From: Argyresthia goedartella | Lineage: Eukaryota; Arthropoda; Insecta; Lepidoptera; Argyresthiidae | DNA: 64,000 nt | Direction of reading: 5' to 3' | Assembly (NCBI GenBank): GCA_949825045.1 | Contig: OX463813.1 | Location: 372,001 to 436,000 of the forward strand | Shown here: positions 41,913 to 53,700 of the stretch, one piece after another | Numbering within the stretch: the first letter of the stretch is position 1 | Layout: every line of letters starts with the position of its first letter | The notes under the pieces: model-generated | What the model saw: the letters and a program-made list of their open reading frames with translations, nothing else | The model's database searches: none | What the model was told of the DNA's origin: nothing | Program-made: the position numbers and the translations under genes

Positions 41913-44900
41913 AAATCATCAAAATTTGCACATCATTATATATCATAAGGAATATTTTATTTTATTTTTTATCTCAAGCATTCTTGCTTTGATGGTCAGC
42001 TCAAAGGCATCAAATTCCTACCTTTGATTTTAAAATTTGCACATCATTATATATCATAAGGAATATTTTATTTTATTTTTTATCTCAAGCATTCTTGCTT
42101 TGATGGTCAGCTCAAAGGCATCAAATTCCTACCTTTGATTTTAAAATTTGCACATCATTATATATCATAAGGAATATTTTATTTTATTTTTTATCTCAAG
42201 CAATCTTGCTTTGATGGTCAGCTCAAAGGCATCAAATTCCTACCTTTGATTTTAAAATTTGCACATCATTATATATCATAAGGAATATTTTATTTTATTT
42301 TTTATCTCAAGCATTCTTGCTTTGATGGTCAGCTCAAAGGCATCAAATTCCTACCTTTGATTTTAAAATTTGCACATCATTATATGTATATCATAAGGAA
42401 TATTTTATTTTATTTTTTATTTCAAGCATTCTTGCTTTGATGGTCAGCTCAAAGGCATCAAATTCCTACCTTTGATTTTAAAATTTGCAAATCATTATAT
42501 ATCATAAGGAATATTTTATTTCATTTTTTATCTCAAGCATTCTTGCTTTGATGGTCAGCTCAAAGGCATCAAATTCCTACCTTTGATTTTAAAATTTGCA
42601 CATAATTATATATCATAAGGAATATTTTATTTTATTTTTTATCTCAAGCATTCTTGCTTTGATGGTCAGCTCAAAGGCATCAAATTCCTACCTTTGATTT
42701 TAAAATTTGCACATCATTATATGTATATCATAAGGAATATTTTATTTTATCTTTTATCTCAATCATTCTTGCTTTGATGGTCAGCTCAAAGGCATCAAAT
42801 TCCTACCTTTGATTTTAAAATTTGCACATCATTATATATCATAAGGAATATTTTATTTTATTTTTTATCTCAAGCGTTCTTGCTTTGATGGTCAGCTCAA
42901 TAGCATCAAATTCCTACCTTTGATTTAAAAATTTGCACATCATTATATATCATAAGGAATATTTTATTTTATTTTTTATCTCAAGCATTCTTGCTTTGAT
43001 GGTCAGCTCAAAGGCATCAAATTCCTACCTTTGATTTTAAAATTTGCACATCATAATGAATATTTTATTTTATTTTTATTTCAAGCATTCTTGCTTTGAT
43101 GGTCAGCTCAAAGGCATCAAATTCCTACCTTTGATTTTAAAATTTGCACATCATTATATATCATAAGGAATATTTTATTTTATTTTTTATCTCAAGCATT
43201 CTTGCTTTGATGGTCAGCTCAAAGGCATCAAATTCCTACCTTTGATTTTAAAATTTGCACATCATTATATATCATAAGGAATATTTTATTTTATTTTTTA
43301 TCTCAAGCATTCTTGCTTTGATGGTCAGCTCAAAGGCATCAAATTCCTACCTTTGATTTTAAAATTTGCCCATCATTATATATCATAAGGAATATTTTAT
43401 TTTATTTTTTATCTCAAGCATTCTTGCTTTGATGGTCAGCTCAAAGGCATCAAATTCCTACCTTTGATTTTAAAATTTGCACATCATTATATATCATAAG
43501 GAATATTTTATTTTATTTTTTATCTCAAGCATTCTTGCTTTGATGGTCAGCTCAAAGGCATCAAATTCCTACCTTTGATTTTAAAATTTGCACATCATTA
43601 TATATCATAAGGAATATTTTATTTTATTTTTTATCTCAAGCATTCTTGCTTTGATGGTCAGCTCAAAGGCATCAAATTCCTACCTTTGATTTTAAAATTT
43701 GCACATCATTATATGTATATCATAAGGAATATTTTATTTTATCTTTTATCTCAAGCATTCTTGCTTTGATGGTCAGCTCAAAGGCATTAAATTCCTACCT
43801 TTGATTTTAAAATTTGCACATCATTATATATCATAAGGAATATTTTATTTTATTTTTTATCTCAAGCATTCTTGCTTTGATGGTCAGCTCAAAGGCATCA
43901 AATTCCTACCTTTGATTTTAAAATTTGCACATCATTATATATCATAAGGAATTATTTATTTTATTTTTTATCTCAAGCATTCTTGCTTTGATGGTCAGCT
44001 CAAAGGCATCAAATTCCTACATTTGATTTTAAAATTTGCACATCATTATATATCATAAGGAATATTTTATTTTATTTTTTATCTCAAGCATTCTTGCTTT
44101 GATGGTCAGCTCAAAGGCATCAAATTCCTACCTTTGATTTTAAAATTTGCACATCATTATATATCATAAGGAATATTTTATCTTATTTTTTATCTCAAGC
44201 ATTCTTGCTTTGATGGTCAGCTCAAAGGCATCAAATTCCTACCTTTGATTTTAAAATTTGCACATAATTATATATCATAAGGAATATTTTATTTTATTAT
44301 TCATCTCAAGCATTCTTGCTTTGATGGTCAGCTCAAAGGCATCAAATTCCTACCTTTGATTTTAAAATTTGCACATCATTATATGTATATCATAAGGAAT
44401 ATTTTATTTTATCTTTTATCTCAAGCATTCTTGCTTTGATGGTCAGCTCAAAGGCATTAAATTCCTACCTTTGATTTTAAAATTTGCACATCATTATATA
44501 TCATAAGGAATTATTTATTTTATTTTTTATCTCAAGCATTCTTGCTTTGATGGTCAGCTCAAAGGCATCAAATTCCTACATTTGATTTTAAAATTTGCAC
44601 ATCATTATATATCATAAGGAATATTTTATTTTATTTTTTATCTCAAGCATTCTTGCTTTGATGGTCAGCTCAAAGGCATCAAATTCCTACCTTTGATTTT
44701 AAAATTTGCACATCATTATATATCATAAGGAATATTTTATTTTATTTTTTATCTCAAGCATTCTTGCTTTGATGGTCAGCTCAAAGGCATCAAATTCCTA
44801 CCTTTGATTTTAAAATTTGCACATCATTATTTATCATAAGGAATATTTTTGTTATTTTTTATCTCAAGCATTCTTGCTTTGATGGTCAGCTCAAAGGCAT

Positions 44901-47675
44901 CAAATTCCTACCTTTGATTTTAAAATTTGCACATCATTATATATCATAAGGAATATTTTATTTTATTTTTTATCTCAAGCATTCTTGCTTTGATGGCATG
45001 GTTAGCTCAAAGGCATCAAATTCCTACCTTTGATTTTAAAATTTGCACATCATTATATATCATAAGGAATATTTTATCTTATTTTTTATCTCAAGCATTC
45101 TTGCTTTGATGGTCAGCTCAAAGGCATCAAATTCCTACCTTTGATTTTAAAATTTGCACATAATTATATATCATAAGGAATATTTTATGTTATTATTCAT
45201 CTCAAGCATTCTTGCTTTGATGGTCAGCTCAAAGGCATCAAATTCCTACCTTTGATTTTAAAATTTGCACATCATTATATATCATAAGGAATATTTTATT
45301 TTATTTTTTATCTCAAGCATTCTTGCTTTGATGGTCAGCTCAAAGGCATCAAATTCCTACCTTTGATTTTAAAATTTGCACATCATTATATATCATAAGG
45401 GATATTTTATTTTATTTTTTATCTCAAGCATTCTTGCTTTGATGGTCAGCTCGAAGGCATCAAATTCCTACCTTTATTTTAAAAATTTGCACATCATTAT
45501 ATATCATAAGGAATATTTTATTTTATTTTTTATCTCAAGCATTCTTGCTTTGATGGTCAGCTCAAAGGCATCAAATTCCTACCTTTGATTTTAAAATTTG
45601 CACATCATTATATATCATAAGGAATATTTTAATTTATTTTTTATCTCAAGCATTCTTGCTTTGATAGTCAGCTCAAAGGCATCAAATTCCTATCTTTGAT
45701 TTTAAAATTTGCACATCATAATATATCTTTAGGAATATTTTATTTTATTTTTTATCTCAAGCATTCTTGCTTTGATAGTCAGCTCAAAGGCATCAAATTC
45801 CTAACTTTGATTTTAAAATTTGCACATCATTATATATCATAAGGAATATTTTATTTTATTTTTTATCTCAAGCATTCTTGCTTTGATGGTCAGCTCAAAG
45901 GCATCACATTCCTACCTTTGATTTTAAAATTTGCACATCATTATATATCATAAGGAATATTTTATTTTATTTTTTATCTCAAGCATTCTTGCTTTGATGG
46001 TCAGCTAAAAGGCATCAAATTCCTACCTTTGATTTTTAAATTTGCACATCATTATATATCATAAGGAATATTTAATTTTATTTTTTATATCAAGCATTCT
46101 TGCTTTGATGGTCAGCTCAAAGGCATCAAATTCCTACCTTTGATTTTACAATTTGCACATTATATATCATAAGGAATATTTTATTTTATTATTTATCTCA
46201 AGCATTCTTGCTTTGATGGCATGGTCAGCTCAAAGGCATCAAATTCCTACCTTTGATTTTAAAATTTGCACATCATTATATATCATAAGGAATATTTTAT
46301 TTTAATTTTTTCTCAAGCGTTCTTTCTTTGATGGTCAGCTCAAAGGCATCAAATTCCTACCTTTGATTTTAAAATTTGCACATCATTATATATCATAAGG
46401 AATATTTTATTTTATTATTCATCTCAAGCATTCTTGCTTTGATGGTCAGCTCAAAGGCATCAAATTCCTACCTTTGATTTTAAAATTTGCACATCATTAT
46501 TTATCATAAGGAATATTTTTTTATTTTTTATCTCAAGCATTCTTGCTTTGATGGTCAGCTCAAAGGCATCAAATTCCTACCTTTGATTTTAAAATTTGCA
46601 CATCATAAGGAATATTTTATTTAATTTTTGATCTCAAGCATTCTTGCTTTGATGGCATGGTCAGCTCAAAGGCATCAAATTCCTACCTTTGATTTTAAAA
46701 TTTGCACATCATTATGTATCATAAGGAATATTTTATTTTATTTTTTATCTCAAGCATTCTTGCTTTGATGGTCAGCTCAAAGGCATCAAATTCCTACCTT
46801 TGATTTTAAAATTTGCACATCATTATATATCATAAGGAATATTTTATTTTATTTTTTATCTCAAGCATTCTTGCTTTGATGGTCAGCTCAAAGGCATCAA
46901 ATTCCTACCTTTGATTTTAAAATTTGCACATCATTATTTATCATAAGGAATATTTTTTTTATTTTTTATCTCAAGCATTCTTGCTTTGATGGTCAGCTCA
47001 AAGGCGTCAAATTCCTACCTTTGATTTTAAAATTTGCACATCATTATATATCATAAGGAATATTTTATTTTATTTTTTATCTCAAGCATTCTTGCTTTGA
47101 TGATCAGCTCAAAGGCATCAAATTCCTACCTTTGATTTTAAAATTTGCACATCATTATTTATCATAAGGAATATTTTTTTTATTTTTTATCTCAAGCATT
47201 ATTGCTTTGATGGTCAGCTCAAAGGCGTCAAATTCCTACCTTTGATTTTAAAATTTGCACATCATTATATATCATAAGGAATATTTTATTTTATTTTTTA
47301 TCTAAAGCATTCTTGCTTTGATGGTCAGCTCAAAGGCATCAAATTCCTACCTTTGATTTTAAAATTTGCACATCATTATATATCGTAAGGAATATTTTAT
47401 TTTATTTTTTATCTCAAGCGTTATTTCTTTGATGGTCAGCTCAAAGGCATCAAATTCCTACCTTTGATTTTAAAATTTGCACATCATTATATATCATAAG
47501 GAATATTTTATTTTATTTTTTATCTCAAGCATTCTTGCTTTGATGGTCAGCTCAAAGGCATCAAATTCCTACCTTTGATTTTAAAATTTGCACATCATTA
47601 TTTATCATAAGGAATATTTTTTTATTTTTTATCTCAAGCATTCTTGCTTTGATGGTCAGCTCAAAGGCGTCAAAT
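41913..47675. repeat. 111-bp satellite array, left block
   Basis: About 52 tandem head-to-tail copies of a 111-bp AT-rich monomer. The consensus runs from AAAATTTGCACATCATTATA through TCTCAAGCATTCTTGCTTTG and GATGGTCAGCTCAAAGGCAT to CAAATTCCTACCTTTGATTT. Variants include a TATG insertion (42381, 42719, 43710, 44380), deletions of TTATATATC, and a GGCATG insertion. Each monomer can form a 7-bp stem TCAAAGG/CCTTTGA with a 13-nt loop. Open frames inside are by-products of the period (111 is a multiple of 3) and not genes. Confidence 0.97.
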
Positions 47676-47716
47676 CCCTTGTTACTCGTACATAACCGAG
47701 TTACATAACCAGCAAT

Positions 47717-47872
47717 GTACAAGGATAAAATATTCTTCGTACAAAACCGGGTAATGTATTAAGAAATATTTTTTCTTTGCACATTACTGATAACATTTCC
47801 AGTTTTGTACGAGGATGTCAATATTCTTCCTACATTACCCGGTTTTGTACGAAGAATATTTTATCCTTGTAC
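47717..47872. repeat. 42-nt perfect inverted repeat inside the MULE left end
   Basis: Arms 47717-47758 and 47831-47872 are exact reverse complements (GTACAAGGATAAAATATTCT begins the first). The first arm is within the terminal repeat; the second extends just past it and has no counterpart at the right end. The left end can therefore fold on itself as well as pair with the right end. Confidence 0.9.
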
Positions 47873-48124
47873 AAAACCGAGGAGTTTCTCCGAGTAAATA
47901 ATAAATAAAAACCTAGCTACTGCTCTGCAGTTTAAAAACATTCACAAAACCTGAGCTATCGATGTGAAACCGTGGACACACACGCTTATATGTATAGACT
48001 GTTAATGTTATATCCTCTTTAGTAACAATTAATAAAACAATTACATGTTTTTCTACCTGTCACTGTGACTGACTATTCTAGCAAATTAAAAGATATTTGA
48101 ACGTTAATCGAAAATACCGGAATA

Positions 48125-48469
48125 ATGTCGGGACGCAATGGAATAAACAATTTTGGACTATTGCGGACGCCCGAAATAATAGGTGTTTGTGTATTTCCCG
48201 GATGCACCCGAAAGGAGTTCGGGGAAGTTTCCAGTGTAAAAAAAAACAACTTCCTTAGCAAGCTGAATTTTTTGATATCTCGAGGAACGAATGTCTGCAA
48301 GTATCATTGCACAGTTGGCGAAGACGAATCGACGGAAGTTTTCGAGTCGCCCAACAACTGCTCGGATTTTGGCACCAGCCACGCAGAGTCAATTGCTCAC
48401 CTTCTTAGGTTTTCCTTAAATATGGTCCATGATGTGGTGTGGAAAATGCTGGGCGATGTTTTGGAGTAA
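48125..48469 (+). CDS. Small Cys-containing ORF of the MULE
   Basis: 114 codons starting MSGRNGINNFGLLRTPEIIG. GVCVFPGCTRKEF and later GTNVCKYHC give a possible C-x4-C ... C-x3-H-C metal-binding pattern. The family is not recognised; a degenerate THAP-like or other zinc finger is possible. It lies opposite and downstream of the transposase, in a position where some DNA transposons carry an accessory gene. The frame is open over its whole length inside an otherwise broken element, which is the only argument that it was coding. Confidence 0.4.
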   Translation: MSGRNGINNFGLLRTPEIIGVCVFPGCTRKEFGEVSSVKKNNFLSKLNFLISRGTNVCKYHCTVGEDESTEVFESPNNCSDFGTSHAESIAHLLRFSLNMVHDVVWKMLGDVLE

Positions 48470-48609
48470 ATAATAAAATAAAATAAAGTAAATATTTTTT
48501 TTATTTTAAAATTTATGAAATAAAACAAAACAATCCATTTTTGGTAAACTGAAATAGGTAACACCATACACCTAAAATAATCTATAACTGTATGCTTATT
48601 ACTTTAGCA

Positions 48610-48955
48610 TAAGCATACCTACTCTTTTGTGATAGTTGTAGTATGTATATTATTATTATATGTAAACTATATGTACAGGTTTATGTATGTATTGATACGT
48701 ATTTAGTAGTTTGTTAGATACGAGTATGTATTTTATTTACCGTATTTTATAGATATGTAATTTACTTATATGTATTTTATTATTGTTTAGATATTGTGCA
48801 CTGCCTACCCTTTATTGATAAAATTTCCTGTCATGCCTTGGTTTGCTGGAAGAAATCTCTTTTTAGAGATAAACTCGCCTTTGTACATATGTTTTCTCTT
48901 AATGTATCTTTTTTAAATAACTGTGCTCAATAAAGAATTATGAATTATGAACCTA
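48610..48955 (+). repeat. RTE-like LINE 3' UTR
   Basis: AT-rich sequence, then CCTTGGTTTGCTGGAAGAAA, GATAAACTCGCCTTTGTACA and a terminal CAATAAAGAATTATGAATTA tail. I recall this as the 3' end of a widespread lepidopteran LINE. No coding part. It is inserted between the two MULE genes. Confidence 0.65.
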
Positions 48956-49092
48956 ATTCTATAATAAAAACAGTGAGGTCATTATATAAATGGGCATATT
49001 TTTTCGAGACAATGTCCTGTCGTTATGGAATGGTTTTCCAACTGAGAAACAGCTCTATTTATCCGAATGATAACTTGGATGTCATTCAGCGT

Positions 49093-50333
49093 TTATCTTT
49101 TAGAGTGAAAATTTTGGTTGAACTTGGACATAGAGACACCGTAAAATGTGGCGTCGTCATGTAATACCGATAATAGGTGTGGAAGTGTTGGATATGTACG
49201 ACCAACAAATCTTTTCATTCTGGAATTCCACCCTTCTGCGTAGTTGGTAGTACGGTGCTGTTCTTGATGACAACACAATATCTTGCGATATTCTTTGTTC
49301 TTGATCCAGGTTCTGTACATGTATTTATTAAATTCAGTAACCTTAGTGTTATTCGGACTCTCGCTTTGAATATATATCCAACCTTCCTCTATGTTTTCGA
49401 TAGGTAAAATTGCTAGCCCTGCACAAAGACAAACGTGTCGGTTATTGACTTTCGATGTTTTTTAATTCCAAAAAGTCGGGCTTTTCGCATTAAGCTCTGG
49501 TAAAAATGAAAGTAGCAGCCCCGTACCATAATGTTTGGAAATATTTTTTAATAGCATTTCTTGGTGCTATTTCGAAATCAAAAGTAAATTGATCGGCTTC
49601 CCATTCGGGGATTTGAGATTTTACCATGTGGAATAATATTTCGTAAGTCAATTGCTTTTTATTTAACAGCAGGGCATAGACCAAAGGAATTATATTAGTC
49701 GATTCGTCGTCGCTACCTAAGTCACCGTAAATTACATAGAGCTGATCGAAAGGCTGACAACACCCAAATGTTCCATCTGCGAAATATTTTTTACATTTAG
49801 TCATAAGTAGTCGTGCTTCTTTCGAGGCAAACAATAATATTTTGTTATTGTCTTCATATTCTGCCAATATAAACGGTCGGAAATTTACTGGAATTTGGAC
49901 CTCCGCGTGGTTCCGAAATACACTGTTTTCAATTTCCTGAAACTTCTTTCTAGCGTTGTATAAACCAGTATGTATATTTGCAAATTTAGGCAACGGCTCC
50001 AATAAATGCATACCTGAATTTTTCAACCTGCATATTGATTCATTATATTGTTTCGGTATAGGTAGGTAGTTTTTGGTCACATTATTCCGTAATTGATCGA
50101 ATTCTTTCAGCACAATGTTTTTTGGTGGATTTCGGGTGCAACTATTATGATGCAGGACACTAGCTGTAACCCTGTTTTCGAACACTGTTAAACTGCCGCT
50201 ACATATCTTGTAGTTTGCACAGATCTAATATTGCGATCCAGTTCCGAAAAGCTTTCCTTTATGATATTTATGACCGTCGTATAACAATATTTGACCTCCT
50301 CTTTTGGACGTAATATACACCAGTTCGTCTATA
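49093..50333 (-). pseudogene. FLYWCH-MULE transposase, broken
   Basis: An N-terminal FLYWCH zinc finger (VQKRGGQILLYDGHKYHKGK, then ICANYKICSGSL and VLHHNSC) has a TAG where the family has its conserved Trp (Y-stop-I-C), a likely TGG-to-TAG change. The MULE core follows (50185-49490): KYFADGTFGCCQPFDQLYVI with the first Asp, LVYALLLNKKQLTYEILFHM, and FTFDFEIAPRNAI with the second Asp. A frameshift near 49530 precedes VRGCYFHFYQSLMRKARLFG (C-x2-H step). A second frameshift near 49430 leads to the C-terminal RTTNYAEGWNSRMKRFVG, ending at 49093. So one nonsense change and at least two frameshifts. Confidence 0.88.
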
Positions 50334-50786
50334 GAACTGTTCGGCGATTCAGTAGATATTATGAACTATTTGTTTCGTAGAGCATCTGTCCTTTAAATTG
50401 TGATAGCTGAAGGGCCCTCGAATTAAGTACAATAAATGCGATAAATTACGATAGGTAGTACTTCCCCTGTCCTTTGTATTTCTTTCTAATGAAATGTCAA
50501 GCTTGTCAATACTTATTTGAAAATAAAAAGATAAACCACATAAAGAAGGTGTATACTACTCGGAAAACCTCCTTGGTTTTGTACACGGAATTAAGATTTC
50601 TTTGAGCAAAACCGAGCAATGTAGGAAGAATATTGACATCCTCGTACAAAACTGGAAATGTTATCGGTAATGTGCAAAGAAAAAATATTTCTTAATACAT
50701 TACCCGGTTTTGTACGAAGAATATTTTATCCTTGTACATTGCTGGTTATGTAACTCGGTTATGTACGAGTAACAAGGGCGTCAAAT

Positions 50787-53700
50787 TCCTACCTTTGATT
50801 TTAAAATTTGCACATCATTATATATCATAAGGAATATTTTATTTTATTTTTTATCTCAAGCATTCTTGCTTTGATGGTCAGCTCAAAGGCATCAAATTCC
50901 TACCTTTGATTTTAAAATTTGCACATCATTATATGTTTATCATAAGGAATATTTTATTTTATTTTTTATCTCAAGCATTCTTGCTTTGATGGTCAGCTCA
51001 AAGGCATCAAATTCCTACCTTTGATTTTAAAATTTGCACATCATTATATATCATAAGGAATATTTTATTTTATTTTTTATCTCAAGCGTTCTTTCTTTGA
51101 TGGTCAGCTCAAAGGCATCAAATTCCTACCTTTGATTTTAAAATTTGCACATCATTATATATCATAAGGAATATTTTATTTTATTATTCATCTCAAGCAT
51201 TCTTGCTTTGATGGTCAGCTCAAAGGCATCAAATTCCTACCTTTGATTTTAAAATTTGCACATCATTATTTATCATAAGGAATATTTTTTTTATTTTTTA
51301 TCTCAAGCATTCTTGCTTTGATGGTCAGCTCAAAGGCATCAAATTCCTACCTTTGATTTTAAAATTTGCACATCATAAGGAATATTTTATTTAATTTTTG
51401 ATCTCAAGCATTCTTGCTTTGATGGTCAGCTCAAAAGCATCAAATTCCTACCTTTGATTTTAAAATTTGCACATCATTATATATCATAAGGAATATTTTA
51501 TTTTATTTTTTATCTCAAGCATTCTTGCTTTGATGGTCAGCTCAAAGGCATCAAATTCCTACCTTTGATTTTAAAATTTGCACATCATTATATATCATAA
51601 GGAATATTTTATTTTATTTTTTATCTCAAGCATTGTTGCTTTGATGGTCAGCTCAAAGGCATCAAATTCCTACCTTTGATTTTAAAATTTGCACATCATT
51701 ATATATCATAAGGAATATTTTATTTTATTTTTTATCTCAAGCGTTCTTGCTTTGATGGTCAGCTCAATAACATCAAATTCCTACCTTTGATTTAAAAATT
51801 TGCACATCATTATATATCATAAGGAATATTTTATTTTATTTTTTATCTCAAGCATTCTTGCTTTGATGGTCAGCTCAAAGGCATCAAATTCCTACCTTTG
51901 ATTTTAAAATTTGCACATCATAAGGAATATTTTATTTTATTTTTTATCTTAAGCATTCTTGCTTTGATGGTCAGCTCAAAGGCATCAAATTCCTACCTTT
52001 GATTTTAAAATTTGCACATCATTATATATCATAAGGAATATTTTATTTTATTTTTTATCTCAAGCATTCTTGTTTTGATGGTCAGCTCAAAGGCATCAAA
52101 TTCCTACCTTTGATTTTAAAATTTGCACATTATATATCATAAGGAATATTTTATTTTATTTTTTATCTCAAGCATTCTTGCTTTGATGGTCAGCTCAAAG
52201 GCATCAAATTCCTACCTTTGATTTTAAAATTTGCACATCATTATATATCATAAGGAATATTTTATTTTATTTTTTATCTCAAGCATTCTTGCTTTGATGG
52301 TCAGCTCAAAGGCATCAAATTCCTACCTTTGATTTTAAAATTTGCACATCATTATATATCATAAGGAATATTTTATTTTATTTTTTATCTCAAGCATTCT
52401 TGCTTTGATGGTCAGCTCAAAGGCATCAAATTCCTACCTTTGATTTTAAAATTTGCACATCATTATATATCATAAGGAATATTTTATTTTATTTTTTATC
52501 TCAAGCATTCTTGCTTTGATGGTCAGCTCAAAGGCATCAAATTCCTACCTTTGATTTTAAAATTTGCACATCATTATATGTATATCATAAGGAATATTTT
52601 ATTTTATCTTTTATCTCAAGCATTCTTGCTTTGATGGTCAGCTCAAAGGCATCAAATTCCTACATTTGATTTTAAAATTTGCACATCATCATATATCATA
52701 AGGAATATTTTATTTTATTTTTTATCTCAAGCATTCTTGCTTTGATGGTCAGCTCAAAGGCATCAAATTCCTACCTTTGATTTTATAATTTGCACATCAT
52801 TATATATCATAAGGAATTATTTATTTTATTTTTTATCTCAAGCATTCTTGCTTTGATGGTCAGCTCAAAGGCATCAAATTCCTACCTTTGATTTTAAAAT
52901 TTGCACATCATTTTATATCATAAGGAATATTTTATTTTATTTTTTATCTCAAGCATTCTTGCTTTGATGGTCAGCTCAAAGGCATCAAATTCCTACCTTT
53001 GATTTAAAAATTTGCACATCGTTTTATATCATAAAGAATATTTTATTTTATTTTTTATCTCAAGCATTCTTGCTTTGATGGTCAGCTCAAAGGCATCAAA
53101 TTCTTACCTTTGATTTTAAAATTTGCACATCATTATATATCATAAGGAATATTTTATTTTATTTTTTATCTCAAGCATTCTTGCTTTGATGGCATGGTTA
53201 GCTCAAAGGCATCAAATTCCTACCTTTGATTTTAAAATTTGCACGTCATTATATATCATAAGGAATATTTTATCTTATTTTTTATCTCAAGCATTCTTGC
53301 TTTGATGGTCAGCTCAAAGGCATCAAATTCCTACCTTTGATTTTAAAATTTGCTCATAATTATATATCATAAGGAATATTTTATTTTATTATTTATCTCA
53401 AGCATTCTTGCTTTGATGGTCAGCTCAAAGGCATCAAATTCCTACCTTTGATTTTAAAATTTGCACATCATTATATATCATAAGGAATATTTTATTTTAT
53501 TTTTTATCTCAAGCATTCTTGCTTTGATGGTCAGCTCAAAGGCATCAAATTCCTACCTTTATTTTAAAAATTTGCACATCATTATATATCATAAGGAATA
53601 TATTTTTTTATTTTTTATCTCAAGCATTCTTGCTTTGATGGTCAGCTCAAAGGCATCAAATTCCTACCTTTGATTTTAAAATTTGCACATCATTATATGT

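Larger units (their letters stand above)
47676..50778 (-). mobile_element. Mutator-like (MULE) element in the satellite
   Basis: 3103 bp, with CCCTTGTTACTCGTACATAA at the left and its complement at the right. The terminal repeats run 161 bp (to 47836 on the left) with one mismatch seen. The 8-bp duplication CGTCAAAT (47668-47675, 50779-50786) is an exact piece of the satellite monomer. It carries a FLYWCH-MULE transposase on the minus strand, a small Cys-containing ORF on the plus strand, and a LINE 3' end between them. Confidence 0.93.
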
